Of a stretch of 64,000 nt of DNA, positions 47,984-60,728 are shown in pieces. Made by a program: the position numbers and the translations under genes. Position 1 is the first letter of the stretch; each line of letters begins with the position of its first letter. Source of the DNA: Sindora glabra. Lineage: Eukaryota > Streptophyta > Magnoliopsida > Fabales > Fabaceae. The notes beneath the pieces are model-generated. The model made no database searches, was not told where the DNA came from, and worked only from the letters and a program-made list of their open reading frames with translations. Location: positions 2,245,151-2,309,150 of the forward strand of contig CM035235.1 in the NCBI GenBank assembly GCA_020226215.1. Direction: 5' to 3'.

Positions 47984-48430
47984 AAGTTGTTTGATTCATT
48001 TTAATAATATAAAAAAAATTATTTTCTTAAAAATAAGAAATAAATAAGTTGTTTGGTTGATCATTATTTAAGAAATTGATGGAAATGGGAATCTTAGGAA
48101 GTTTTACTTCTCACAAAGTATAAAAATTAACTCAATTATTTTTCTTTAAATAAGTTTTATTTTTTATACTATTTATGGATATAATGATAAAATTATTTTT
48201 ATTAAATTTAATTAATGATAATTAATATTATCCTCATTTTATTAACACCTTTTAATATATATAAAGTTAAATTAAATAAAATATAAAAAATTATTTTTAA
48301 AAAAATATCATTTTATATATGTTAACCAAATAACTTTAAATACTTCTTGAAAAATTTACATAAAAATTTATTTCTTGATAAATTCAATTTTTTTAAAGGA
48401 AGTTATTTTTTGTGCGAATCAGACAACTTT
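47984..48430. mobile_element. MITE, second copy of the 23517-24008 family
   Basis: Terminal inverted repeats are AAGTTGTTTGATTCA on the left and AAGTTGTCTGATTCGC when the right end is reverse-complemented. The interior matches the first copy in order (TTGTTTGGTTGATCATTATT, AAGTTTTATTTTTT, ATTAAATAAAATATAAAAAA, AATAACTTTAAATACTT). Neither copy encodes protein. Confidence 0.7.
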
Positions 48431-49450
48431 AAATTTTTTTTTTTTAAGATTTTAACTTTTGTGTATTGTCAGATAAATTTTATTTGGAGCCATTCACTTT
48501 ATTAATTACTAGCTTGGATCCATCCAATAGATAAATAATTTTTTGGAGATTGCACTGGGACAAATGATGTATTTTATTTTATTTTATATTAGAAAAATAA
48601 TAGTTATATTTTATTTCAAAAAAATCGTATATTTTTAACACTAATTTTGTTGTGAGATAAAATAATAATTTACTATTTTTTCAAAAATTATAAATTTCTA
48701 TACATATATAATAAAAATGGAGTTTTACACATTATAATGAAATAAAAAATTAAATTAAATTTTAAATCTATTATATAATGCAATTATTATACTATTATCT
48801 TCCATTTATGTTATTGTGAAATGATTAATGGATTATATAATCCATATAAATATAATTATTTTTATTTGAAATTATAAAGAAATGCATACTTAAATAAAAT
48901 AAAAAGGTTTAAAATAAAGAAAAGTTGAATATAAAAAATTATATAAATTAATTGGCAAGGAAAATTATATTATTTTCCTTCTAATAAAAATTTTCTTTCT
49001 TTATTTCTCATCATTAAATTCAATGCTACAAGGCTACAGTAAGGTTGGTCATTTAGCTTGTTTTAAGATTATATTTGATATACAAATAACTTTTTCCTGA
49101 AAGAAGTGTACAAGAAGTCAAAATACAAAGATTTAATTGAATGATAACAATGTTTAAACCTTAGAACAGGATGGTAAGAGAGATATGATGGTAAAAATAT
49201 CGAAAATAAAATATTAAGATTATCTAAAATCATGATTGAATTGAATAATGATAACAATGTCTAACATTTTATAATTTATTATTACATTACATTATTTTAT
49301 CGTTCATTATTACTTAACATAGGTGAGAATGTAAATCTGTACGTGTTATGAGGGGTATTTGATTGTTGTCCGAAAAGATTTTTTTTTTTTTGGGTGAATA
49401 AAAGAAAGTTTGGACCATTTCTCGATTTGTGCATGAAATTAGTCTCTGAT
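48431..49450. other. AT-rich intergenic DNA, no gene
   Basis: No coding or structural signal was recognised. The 62-codon minus-strand open stretch near 49069-49257 has no recognisable content. Confidence 0.55.
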
Positions 49451-49461
49451 TGTAGAATAAG

Positions 49462-49625
49462 GGATTGGGCTCCTCTAAAATGTAAAATGCACTTGAGAGA
49501 ATAAAGTGCCCAATCCTACCATTGATTTTGATTCATAATTTTATAAATAATAAAAAAAAAAATTAATGATGGAATTACACACTTTATCCTCTAAAATTTA
49601 TTTTACATTTTAGAGGAGTTCAATC
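49462..49625. mobile_element. Small Mutator-like MITE with 11-bp target-site duplication
   Basis: A 164-bp element whose two halves are inverted repeats (left GATTGGGCTCCTCTAAAATG, right arm reverse-complemented GATTGAACTCCTCTAAAATG) with arms of about 65 bp. It is flanked by perfect direct repeats TGTAGAATAAG (49451-49461 and 49626-49636). Duplications of 9-11 bp with long inverted repeats fit Mutator-type elements. A further TGCAGAATAAG at 49663 shows that the flank itself is locally repeated. Confidence 0.75.
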
Positions 49626-49636
49626 TGTAGAATAAG

Positions 49637-50222
49637 AATAAAAGAAAAGAGTTTTTAAATCTGATTGCAGAATAAGAATAAGAATGGTTTAGTATAATAA
49701 CTACAATTTCAATTTATGAACTTTGTGTCTATGAGTTTATAATAGCTATTGAACTTATGAATTTTAAAAGTTATTAGGAGTGTGACTTAATTAAACATAA
49801 TTGTAAAGTATTTAATTTGTATCTTCTGAAATTCCTAAAATTGAAAGTATAACCCTATAGATTATATTAACATTAGTTTTGATAGGATGGGTTTTAAAAG
49901 CTGTTATTATTGCGACTTAATTGAATATAATAAAAAAATTAAAGATAAATATTAAACTATTTATTATAGAGGCAACAAAGTGCTTCAAAATTTTATATAA
50001 GCGGTACCTCCAAATAAGTGTACAGATTATTTTAATTCTTCTTTTTTGTTTGTTATTACTTTACGAAAATTTTTACATAGTAATGACTTCTTGACACAAT
50101 GTTAGAGATGAAGCATTGTCATAGCTTTTGTCTTAAGTCTTGTTTATACGTACTGTAACTATAAGGTCTACCATGTTGTAGCCTAATTTGGAAGGTCATC
50201 AAAGGTCTAAGAATTTAGTTAT
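49637..50222. other. AT-rich intergenic DNA, no gene
   Basis: No gene or clear element. A partial repeat of the MITE flank occurs at its left edge. Confidence 0.5.
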
Positions 50223-50520
50223 AATATTATTATCTATTTTTAAAAGAATATTTTTTTTTACATTAATATAAATTCAAATGGTGTTTGGATGATGAGTAGT
50301 TAAATGTCTACACGGCGAGGAGGTCGGTGCAAAATAATGTGATAATAAAATATAAAATAATATAATTCACAATGTTATTAAATAAGCAGAATAATTTAGT
50401 CAAGATATTATTATTTGTATTTAAAAGAATAATTATTAACATTAATGTGAGTTCATGTGGTATTCGGATGATGAGTAGTTATAAGAAGTCTACATGCAGA
50501 GGAGATTGGTGTATGGTAAT
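50223..50520. repeat. Tandem ~179-bp repeat ending at the copia 5' LTR
   Basis: TTTGGATGATGAGTAGTTA at 50284 recurs as TTCGGATGATGAGTAGTTA at 50463, with matching text before (TTTAAAAGAATA, ACATTAATRTRA) and after (TCTACA, GGAGGTCGGTG / GGAGATTGGTG). A related phrase (GGGTCTGGATGATGAGATA) occurs on the other side of the copia relic at 56154. Confidence 0.65.
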
Positions 50521-50733
50521 AATTTATATGGATATTTTTATCCTTTCTTTTATCATTAATTATTAATTTTTTATTATGGTCAATTTCTCATTATGAAAAT
50601 TGAAATTTATGACTTACCTATTCTACAAATATGGATTGTAACAATCATTCTATACACAGTTGAATCAAGCAATTCTCCTTCTCTTATTATTTTTTTCTAC
50701 TTATATTTTTTGTTACTTGAGCATTTTTATAAT
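50515..50733 (+). repeat. Copia relic 2, 5' LTR
   Basis: It matches 55541-55796 in TATTTTTATC, TTATGGT, GACTTACCTATTCTACAAATAT, CATTCTATACACA, TGAATCAAGCAATTC and TTGAGCATTTTTATAA. Confidence 0.7.
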
Positions 50734-53700
50734 ACGTGCATTCATGAAAATAGTACAAAATTTCATCAGATGATTAGGTAAGAAAATGACTTTCTTTTGT
50801 TCTCTCATTTACGCATCTTTGATTTATGCTTTTTGTTTTTTATTTCCACTTCATGTAAATTGTTCATGTTCTATAGGATGGATTCAGCCTAAAAAATATA
50901 AAAATGTTGGGTTATGCTTTTTGCTCTTGCCAATAGTCATTGCTGAAGTTTTGGCTTTTGATATTTTGTTTGTTGTTGAAGGATGTAAGAAAAAAAAAGC
51001 CAAATTTATGAGCGTTATCCTCAAATGGAGTTAGTGAAAGAATATATTGTTGAAATTTGGTAGTTTCGGATTTTTTATTCATTAAATTTTTGTTAATGGC
51101 TAAAATTTGGTGATTGATAGTTCTGGATTTTCGATTCATAAAATTCTTCCAATTAGTTTTATTGTGTTCTCTGAACTGAATGCATCGACGACTAATTTTT
51201 TTTTATTAAAAATATAAAACTTGTCCAATTAATTTTATTGTATTTATTGAAGTGAATGCATCAATAATTATAATTTTTTTAATGAAAAATATGAACTTAT
51301 CCCATTGGTTCTATTCCATTTCCTAAAACAAACGCATAAAAAATAAAAAGAGAGTTTAAACATGAACATGGTCATGGTTATAGACTTATGAATGATGAAA
51401 AGGCAAAATCAATTATCACAAGTATAAATTATCTTATGCTTTATTTAGAAATTAAATTCATACTAATAATGTTTTGAAAATTTGTATAAATTATTTTCTG
51501 TGTACCTGAAATAAATGAAGTAAATGTCTTGTTAAATGATAATTAATATTTTGTGATTTGTATAAATTATGTTTTTACTTTTTTTACAAATTAAATTTAT
51601 GACGATAAGTAATGTATTAAGGAAAATTTTTTTCCTCATGCTATATTTGAAGCAAAAATTTATAGCAATTTAGACATACTTCCATATATAATATTTAAAT
51701 TGATATATTTATGTGCATTAATTATTTTCTACTTGATTTAGAAAATAAAATATTACGATGATTTGTAATTCTATTATATGCTTTAAATTAACCTCGACTA
51801 ACTCTATATCTATGATGGGTTAATTAGTCATATGGCATATTAGCTCTATTATGATAAATTAATTCTTATTTCATCATTTTTTATATATTTATTCATATTT
51901 CATCTAAATTTTTTCTATCTCTTAAAATGATGATTATTATTTATTTGATTGATGGAATTAAAATTGTCTTGTATAGGATATACTAATTTTATGGAAATTT
52001 TGTTGAGAAATTTTATTACTCAAACTACAATATATTAGTTTATGAGGTTGAGTGTTTTATGCCATTCTGATTATATATTGTACTCTCTAGTTATGTATTA
52101 TGTTTCATGTATTATAAGAGTCTTGTATCCCCTAATTATACATTGATAATATGTTTGGTAATAATAGTGGTTAATTTTTTTTATTAACATTTGAATATTT
52201 TTGTCTCATGGAAAGTACATCAAGTTACAAAATTGTTAGGAAGAAAATTTTCCTAATTAATGATTAGTCAAAATTATATCAATATAATATTTGGTAGGAC
52301 AAAATTAATTAAATATTTTTGAAAAGCTAATATAATTTTATTAAAAGAAATAAAAAGTTTCAAAGAAACTTAATATATTTTAAAGATATATGACGGAATA
52401 GATACCATGGTGAATAAAAGGATATTTATATTATAGTGGTTAGCTCATATGTGTGTATATATATAGTTATCATCATTTTTTTTATTATACATACGAAACC
52501 AATTGAAATAAATATTATAATAAACTTGAAGTTTATTAGTCATAGTAGTTTTTCTACTTGGCATAATTATTTAGGCTATCTTGGATCCATAAAAAGGTGA
52601 AAAATCATTAAAAAAATTCATATAGTCATTCATTGAAGAATTAAGAGAAGAATTTTATGTCCTACTTATTCTCAATGAAATTTAATTATAAGGTTATCAT
52701 CAATTAAAGTTAGGATTGGATTTCTAACATATTTTTGAATGAATTTAAGTTAATAAATGTGGACATATTTACCCACCATATAGATCATTTGGATATTTAT
52801 TTTTTTGTTTAAATTAAAACTCCAACAAGATGGTTAATGTGTTTCTATTGTCAACTTGTAACCTAATATTTGCAAGAGTGTTTGCTTAAGTAAATTGGCT
52901 TTAAGCACCTACTAATTATATAATTAGGAGTATGTATTAACAATACTAGTGAAATTGTATTTAAAGCTTTTATTGGATATTATATGCAAATAATTATTGA
53001 ACATCGTAAAATATGTTCATATATAAAATGATTTAGTTAAAATAATTTAAATATCTCAAATTATTAGCACTGTCATTATTTAAAGAGAACAAGATTTCCT
53101 GTATCATCTTAAAAGATGTGTAATTTTACATGTTGCAGTGTTTATATACATCAAGTTAACAAGTTATAGTTTCCATATAATTGGTTTTGGTTAGGAGTTA
53201 GAAGTTTACATATTTAAATATGCATTATATTTTTATTAGTATACCATAATTCACAAAAATAATCCTAAAAAGTAGCCTAGAATATATGTCCATGTGTGAA
53301 ATTATATTTCAAAAATGAAAGGGGGGAGAAAAAATGGAGCTATAGAAATAATATAATATACGATCATTTTAATTCTTATAAAAAGTAAAATGAAGCAAAA
53401 GTTTATAATATGATTGATAATTGATTTATAAAGTATAGCAAAATTATTAGATATATTATTGACAAAAATAGAATAAATAAATATTATATGATAGTCACAA
53501 TTATTTTTACTTAGATTTATGCTTAAGTAGGGCAATCTATTTATCAATAACAATTAAATTTAGAACATGCCCAAAGCATAATAAACTTATTAGTTCCAAA
53601 TATAAATAATCTCAAAATAAAGAATAAGAAAATAAATAAAAAAACTTTATTAAAGAACTAAATACTTTTGAAGAGAGTTGAGACATGATTAATGAGAAAT

Positions 53701-55103
53701 TTCTAGAAGAAATTTAGGTATTTAAAATTTATAAAAATAAAGTTATCTCGATTGATTATGTCTTTAATAAGAAAAAGGTAATAAAAAAGGAAATAGTTAT
53801 CTATAATGTTTATTATTATATATAATGTTGCACTCAAAATTATAAATAATAGTAATTAGTGAGAATTTTAAATTTATATAATGATGATTATTGACCAAAA
53901 GAAAAAAAAAAGAAAAGACACAATTCAAATAAAAGTGCAAAGTTTACATTTACTTGTAAAATAAAAAAACACCTTGAAGGTGTTAAGTTAATCTATTAAT
54001 GAAACACTTTGAAGGTTTAAAGTTAATAAGTTACAAATGTATATATGTGCTAAGAAACTGAGAAAATTGATAGTGTAATATAAACCTTGATTTATAGCAC
54101 AAGGGTTTTTTAAAAAAATGTCATTAATTATGAATTTTTTCCTTTTTGGTAAAGGTTATGAAATATGTTTATTTGGAAATGGTGGATACAATTTTTCTAA
54201 CAAAATGTCAAAAACTTAATATGTATTATATGATAAATTTAATTATAACTTATTTCATGTGTGATAATAATATTATAATCTTTGAAAGATTTTAAATGCT
54301 TAAAGCATGCAAATTGAATTCTAGACAATATATTTAATAAGTTACAAAGAACTTTATATGGATTAAAGCAATCAAGAAAAATATGGTGCAATCATCTTAG
54401 TTGGAAGTGGTATATAAAAATCCCTTGTGCTTTAATTAAGAAATATGAATTTCAATAATTGTTACATATATTGATATTATTATAATGTATGAAAAGTTTC
54501 CAAAAGTACTAAAGTGCTTCAAAAAGAGAATTTGAAATGAAATATCTTAGAAAAACAAAACTTTTGCATTAGTCTGCAAATTGAACATTTAGAAAATATA
54601 ATTCATATGCATCTAAACAAATTCTATGACAAAGGTGTTATAATGCTTTTATATGTAAAGCACACATGTTGAGCAGCTTAATGGTTTAATGGTTATTAGA
54701 TATGAATAAAGATCCTTTTTGACTTTATGAAAATGGTGAATAACTACATGGTCCTAAAGTACTATATTTAAGTACAATTTGAGCACTAGTGTATCTTATT
54801 AGTCTATATAATTGGATTTATCATTCTTTATAAATTTATTAGTGAGGTAAAATTCTTTCTTAATGCGAAGGCATTGAAATGAAATTAAACATATACTTAA
54901 GTATCTTCAAGGGAATCTATCCAATCCTCATAATGCTCAATCATAGATAGGTTATTTATTCACTCACGGTGGTATAACTATTTTATGGCGTTTCATTAAA
55001 CAAATTATACCAGCCACTTTCTTCCAATCATGTAGAAATTTTAGTAATTTATGAAACAAGTCAAGAATGTGTCTAGTTAAGGTCCGTAGTTTAATACATT
55101 GAA

Positions 55104-55361
55104 GTGACATGTAAATTATCACTTGAAAAGAAATTAACAACCTTGTATGAAGATAATATAATAAGTATAGCTCAGTTGAAAGAAAGATATATAAAAGGTA
55201 ATAAAACAAAAGATATCTTACAAAAATTCTTTTTCACACATAATCTTAAAAAAAATGGTAATGTGTATGTTCAACACATTTGCTTAAGTAATAATTTGGC
55301 AAATTTATTCACGATATCACTTTTTACTGTAATTTTTGAAAAGTTAGTTCATAATATTTGA
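55104..55361 (+). pseudogene. Copia relic 2: RNase H C-terminal fragment
   Basis: An 85-codon open piece with TTLYEDNIISIAQLKERYIK, then IKGNKTKDILQKFFFTHNLK and LSNNLANLFTISLFTVIFEK, the standard end of copia pol. Upstream in another frame lies QPLSSNHVEILVIYETSQEC (near 55010-55070), the preceding conserved block. Confidence 0.8.
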
Positions 55362-55540
55362 TTATGTTGGTTAAGAGATTTGAAGTGATATTTTTATTAA
55401 AGAGAGTAAATACTGCATTGTACTTTTTTTTCCTTGACCAAAGTCTTATCCTATTAGATTTTTTTGATAAAGTTTTAATGAGACAGTATCCTATTGGGTA
55501 TTTCAATGCAACATGCTTTTTATGGATATTTAAGAGAAAG

Positions 55541-55796
55541 TGTTATGAATAATTAAAATTAATGTAGATGTCCATAATTTATAAAATATTTTTATCTTCC
55601 TTTTTATGGTTAATTAGATTTTAATTTTCATTATGCATCGTTAGTACGAAATTGTAATCTATAACCTACCTACCCTATAAATATAGGGTTGTGAGGATCA
55701 TCCTTTCTATACACATTGAATTAAGCAATTCACCTCCTATTGTATTTCTTTTACTTATATTTTTATTTTTTTATTGTTGAGTTGAGCATTTTTATA
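55541..55796 (+). repeat. Copia relic 2, 3' LTR, with TATA box
   Basis: It begins TGTTATGAATAATT after GAGAAAG. It carries a clear promoter-like CCCTATAAATATAGGG (55672-55687), a 16-bp palindromic TATA context, and ends near TTTTTATAACA. Confidence 0.75.
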
Positions 55797-55798
55797 AC

Positions 55799-57172
55799 AA
55801 TTAAATAAGTATAATAAGAATTTTTATGTTTATAATTCTAATAATTTATTATTTTTCCATAAATTATAATTTTAATTTTTTGTAGTGATTGCAATATTTA
55901 GAAACAAAGAATCAAGATGAAAATACTATAATTTAACTTGTCAATTAATTTATATTTATACTTTTTTATATTCAATCTTGTTTTTTTAAATAATTTGATT
56001 TTATTGAAGTAAGCATTTCCTTAATTCCAAATAAGAGCAAAATTATATTTCTATGGGTTGCTTAATCCATTGATCATTTCACAAGCAATTTGGTAAATTA
56101 TATTTATTTGTATACAAAAAAATATTTTTTGACTTTAATATGAATTTATTTGGGGTCTGGATGATGAGATATACCCCACAACATCATTTAATAGGTAGAA
56201 TAGGAATGTTTTTGTTTGTTATTCTAATAATTTACTCTTTTTCATAAATTATAAATTTAAATTTTAGTGTTAAATGTAAATTTCATAAATGAATAAAAGA
56301 ATTATTTATCAAAAAATATTATAATTTCCCTCAGCAATTAGTTTATAATAAAATACTAAAAAATGTACTTTATATCATCATTAAATAAATAGAATAGGAA
56401 TGCTTATATTTGTAATTCTAATAATTTTTTATTTTTTATAAATTACAAACTTAAATTTTAGTATTAAATGTAATGTTTAGAACATAATTTTTAAAATCAA
56501 ACTGGACCAGCTGGTAAGCCGGTCTAGTTACCTTTATTGGACTAGAAATGCACATGGATTAGTATGAATCGATTAGAACCGATGTAAACCGGCCAAAATC
56601 GGTATGAACTAGTTAAAACCAATTAGAATCGGGGTTTTTCATAAATTTTATATATTTTTGTAAGAAATAAAAAATTTATAATTTTATAATAATTTAAATA
56701 TAACACTATTACAATTTTATATTAATTGAATTTATATTTTTTATAAAAATATTTTTAGCATAAATTATTGACATATCTATTATATTTTATTATTTATGTG
56801 TTTATATCATTAACTTATATTATATTTTTGTTAATTTTAGCATAATTTATTATTATAATTTTTTGTAATATTAAAGCAAATTATATATAATATATATAAT
56901 TTATATTTTTAATTCAAAACTTGTTCAACCAGTGAACCATTGGTTGAACTAGTGAACCACTAACTTCTCTGGTTCAATGACCGGTCCGGTTTTAAAAACT
57001 ATGGTTTAGAAATAAAGTAAAGCTTTTTTTATTAAAAAGAAAATATAATTTGTATTGTAAAATTATTTATATTTAAACTATTTTTGTATTAAATATTTTT
57101 ACTTTTACCATTTTGATTTTATTAAAGTAAGTATTTTTTATAATTCCAAATGGGAGAATAATTATATTTAGG
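55799..57172. repeat. Unclassified repeat units, one split by a MITE
   Basis: ATTAAATAAGTATAATAAG (55799), ATTTAATAGGTAGAATAGG (56188) and ATTAAATAAATAGAATAGG (56381) each start a similar stretch with AATTCTAATAATTT and ATAAATTAYAAWYTTAAATTTT, spaced 389 and 193 bp apart. A later part of the unit (TTGATTTTATTGAAGTAAGC, TTCCAAATAAGAG) at 55996-56040 recurs at 57115-57157, after the MITE at 56483-57003. Confidence 0.6.
56483..57003. mobile_element. hAT-type MITE with perfect 8-bp target-site duplication
   Basis: The left end CATAATTTTTAAAATCAAAC and the reverse-complemented right end CATAGTTTTTAAAACCGGAC form a ~28-bp TIR extending into GGACC. Both sides are flanked by GTTTAGAA (56475-56482 and 57004-57011). 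It is 521 bp long. The subterminal regions are rich in GG(T/C)T-AACC words (AACCGGCC, GGTTGAACTAG); the centre is AT-rich and non-coding. Confidence 0.85.
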
Positions 57173-58667
57173 CAAAATGGCATATTTAGTCTCTTAATGT
57201 TCTTTGAAGTTTTAATTTGGTCCTCTAAATTTTATTTAAAGTAATTTTACTCCTTAATTTTTAAAAATGTGCAATATTATCTAATAGGCTAATGTTATTA
57301 ATTTTTTTTAATAGAGATATTTACATGGCATATATAAATTATATTTTAATATTCTTATGAAAAGAAAAGTCAACTTTGATCTCCTAACTTCAAATTTGTC
57401 CTCTAAGATTTATTTAAACCAAATTTATCCTTTATTTTTCCATAAACATGACCACTTTTATGTAAGGGCAAAATATAACTATAATGTGATGACTTCTAAT
57501 TTAATTAATTAATGCAAATATCCAAGAAGTCTAAATAATAATTTGAAGAACTCTAAAGACAAGTCACCTTTTATATTTACAAATTATTGTGCTTATAAAA
57601 ATAATTCCTAATGATTCAAAATAACTGTATGATGCTATAAAAACGGGTTTTCAAATTTTAAATCTATAATTATTTGGATTTATTACTTCTAGAAGATTTA
57701 TGTTCAAAAGTAGAATTTATTAGGTATATACAAGGAAACCTAATGTGTTACGATCCATATTTATGAAGCATACCTTATTTACTACTTCAAATATATTGAA
57801 TGGAATTTTGTCCATATCTAAATTTGCTCAATATTTGCATTGATTAATCACAATGGAAGTCATAACATTATACTAGCATTTTATTTAATTAAAATTGAAA
57901 CCATTACATTGCATTTACATTTTTAGATCTATTTTGTGATAAGAGTATATTTTTGCTACTTTCTTTATAAGTTAAACCTTTTCGTTATAGTTTATGAGAA
58001 GGATTTATCCAATTCTAACTTTTTTCAATCTCCAAAATCATATGAAATAAATTTTTTAGCTTAAGGCCATTGACTTGTTGTTTTTGAAATTGAAACATAA
58101 GGGGGAGATATATAGTAAATCTACTAAAAGCAATGAATTTGAATAAATAAATCTTAAAATTTGATAAATGCATTTTTATAGCATCACACACTTATTTAGA
58201 ATCTTTTATGACTATTTTGATGAGCACGACAATTTCTAAACATAAAAGTAATTTGTCTTTAGAATTCTTTAGATTATTATTTGAATTTATTTAATATTTT
58301 CATTAGTTAATTGTAATGAAAATTAGCACATTACACTCACATTTTGTCTTTGCATAGAAGTGATTGAATCTTTCAAAAGTCAAAGGATAAATTTGGCTTA
58401 TTTAAAATTTAAAGGATAAAATTAAAATTTTAGTAAAAGTTGAATAATCAAAAGTAGCTTTTTATCATAAGTATAATAAAATATTATTTATATATATCAT
58501 GTAGGATGCCATGTAAGTGCCTCTATTAAAAAAACTTAACTACATTAGCCAACTAGGTAACGTTACACATTTTTTAGAAGTTAGAGAATAAATTTACTTT
58601 AAACAAAGCTTGACGGATAAAATTGAGATTTCAATAAAAGTTAGGATGTAAAGTTGCCTTTTTTTCC
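57171..58667. mobile_element. Foldback / long-TIR element (Mutator-like, non-autonomous)
   Basis: The left arm starts GGCAAAATGGCATATTTAG. The right arm, reverse-complemented, starts GGAAAAAAAGGCAACTTTA. The match continues in order through TTTAAAGTAA, GGCTAATGT, TTTTTTTAATAGAG, TTACATGGCAT, CCAAATTTATCCTTT, AACTCTAAAGACAA and GTATGATGCTATAAAAA, to about 57700 on the left and 58110 on the right, so each arm is ~0.5 kb around a ~0.4-kb spacer. Flanks ATATTTA and ATATCTA are a possible short duplication. No protein is encoded. Confidence 0.8.
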
Positions 58668-59036
58668 ATATCTAAATTAAAACTAATAATTATCTAAAAT
58701 AGTAACCAATAGATTTTCAATCTAATTTATAGAGAAAATATTTAACAATTAGATAACTACTAATAAATATTATAGTTATTCTAAATAATAAATAAAAGTC
58801 TTAATAAAATATTTTAAAATATTTGAATATTTTTCAACAATCCCTATATATTTCAAATAAAATATAAAAAAATATATTGTTAGACTTCAAATAAGTATAA
58901 ATACATTGATTTAGTGCCTTTTCAATTGTGAATTAAATCTAGGAATTATGAAATATAACCTACATAATCATAGGTGAAGCATATCATTTTTATGAACCAA
59001 TAATTCTTATTGTAAGCTAAAATTCCTACCAATTGA
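58668..59036. other. AT-rich spacer
   Basis: No gene or clear element seen. Confidence 0.5.
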
Positions 59037-60528
59037 AGATTTTTTACTTTTTACAATGCCTACAAAATAGGAAAAAAGATATTAGAGTATATTTTTTTGA
59101 GGAAACTCCAATAATTAAGCCAATAAGTGTAGTAAAGAGAGAAGAATTCTTTAAAAAGTGTAAAATTGTACCTTACTACATAAGAGTTCCACTAAAATAG
59201 CGTGATTGTAGGTTGTTAGGCAATTAATCAAGTGATTACCATCATGACCTCTAAAATATTAATATGACCCTCCTGAATATATGAGCTAGGCTTGAATGTT
59301 GATTGCAAGAAAGTGATTATTACTCTAATATTATGTTTAATTAAATAATTGATATCCCAATTTTGAAATTTTGATACCTAAATCTAACGATATGAATAAT
59401 TTGATAATAAAAAAAAGTCGATATCCAAATATGATAATTTGAAAAGTATAATTAATGTCAATCATTATTGAGATGCTTTAATGGGTTTTCATATGGATGA
59501 GATGTTCAAATGAACTGTTATATGACTAATGATTATTGGTATAAGAATGTTTAATAAGCTTTTATATGATTGATGATTATGGTATAAAGATACTTCTTAG
59601 GATCATATAATTGATTGTCCTTGTAGGATATGCTTTAAGATGAGAATTATGCACTTTGAAAATTTTTATTTCCTCCCATTCAAAGAATAATGTTGAGTTA
59701 GTATCAAGTAATAATGAGTTAGTAGAAAAATTTTAAGTTGCAGCAATAATCATGTAATCTTGACAATTATAATATTTAAAAGATAAAATGTATGAGTTAG
59801 AAATATTAAGATTACACCTTTAATAAATACATAATTGTTGTATAGTATTTTTTCTTTCAAATCATACCTTTGTAAAGGATTTGTAAAGTAGAATAGTAGT
59901 TTGTTCTACCTATAGAAGCACGATGCATGCTTTAGACTTTGGGTGAGAACTTATCCATATGACTTTCTTCGAACAATGTTCTTATGCTAAATGAAGAAAT
60001 TTCTAACTCGCTCCCGCTATTATTAGTGAATAAATCTTTTTAAATGGAAGAAAACTTAGCCTAATGAAAATTATTTAAGGTTGTAATTTTCAAAGAAAAT
60101 GCCATCATTAATTTTTCTATGATATGTTAGTCAATTCCTAATGATTATTTTAGAAAATTACAAATGATTGCTTTGCCAAATTTTTCTTGTGATTTTAAAT
60201 CCAACAAATAGAAAAATATTATTTATTTTACTGAGAAATTTGATGATCCTTACTTATTATTTTCTAGTAGAGAAAACTATGGAAAAGTTGTAAATTTGAT
60301 AATGCTAATGATGATTTTCTCTTTTTGAAGTGCTTGTGAAACTAAAAGAAAGAGACTAGGATGAAGGAAAGACTTTAGCAGTTAAGTCATTAAGTATAGT
60401 AAAGAGAGAATAACCTTTTAGATAATGTAAAAATATTATATCTTATATAGAAGTTGCCCTTAAGTAGGAGGTAGCAAGTAATTAGGTAATTAATCAAATA
60501 ATTACTATCATGACCCCCAAAATATTAA
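59037..60528. repeat. Pair of ~220-bp direct repeats 1.27 kb apart
   Basis: Repeat copies lie at about 59037-59262 and 60312-60528. Shared text in order: GATTTT-CT-TTTT, AAGCCAATAAGTGTAGTAAAG / AAGTCATTAAGTATAGTAAAG (59117 and 60385), AATTAATCAARTRATTAC, and CATCATGACC-C-AAAATATTAATAT. The interior (59263-60311) is AT-rich without coding content; two related phrases (CATATGGATGAG and TATATGATTGATGATTATGG) suggest further internal repetition. They could be LTRs of a small terminal-repeat element, but no TG...CA ends, primer site or polypurine tract were identified. Confidence 0.55.
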
Positions 60529-60725
60529 TATTTCTTACCAATCATATTACATTTTTTACAATATTTCTATTATTCAATGTGGTCTTATGCTAATAAGCCA
60601 TGGGTGGGCTTGGCAATTCATGGGTGGTCTAAAGAATTCCTATACATTTCATATGAACTAGCCCACTTTCCACTCATATAGGTGATTCCATCAAATACAC
60701 CACCTTTAAGGGATATGAAATTTAT
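60529..60725. other. Short spacer
   Basis: No feature recognised. Confidence 0.5.
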
Positions 60726-60728
60726 TAA

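Larger units (their letters stand above)
50515..55796 (+). mobile_element. Ty1/copia relic 2
   Basis: LTR-like direct repeats (50515-50733 and 55541-55796) flank a badly decayed copia coding region. Identifiable pieces are an integrase fragment (SEIVFKAFIGYYMQIIIEHR near 52950-53010), the RT motif TLYGLKQSRKIWCNHLSWKW (54346-54405) with the YVDD box reduced to YIDI (54467-54478), EFEMKYLRKTK (54527), LHGPKVLYLSTI (about 54745), and an RNase H end (55104-55361: LYEDNIISIAQLKERYIKG, then NNLANLFT). The 3' LTR follows a purine stretch (TTTAAGAGAAAG). Gag and protease were not recognised. This is a different copia lineage from the element at 31-41 kb. Confidence 0.75.
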
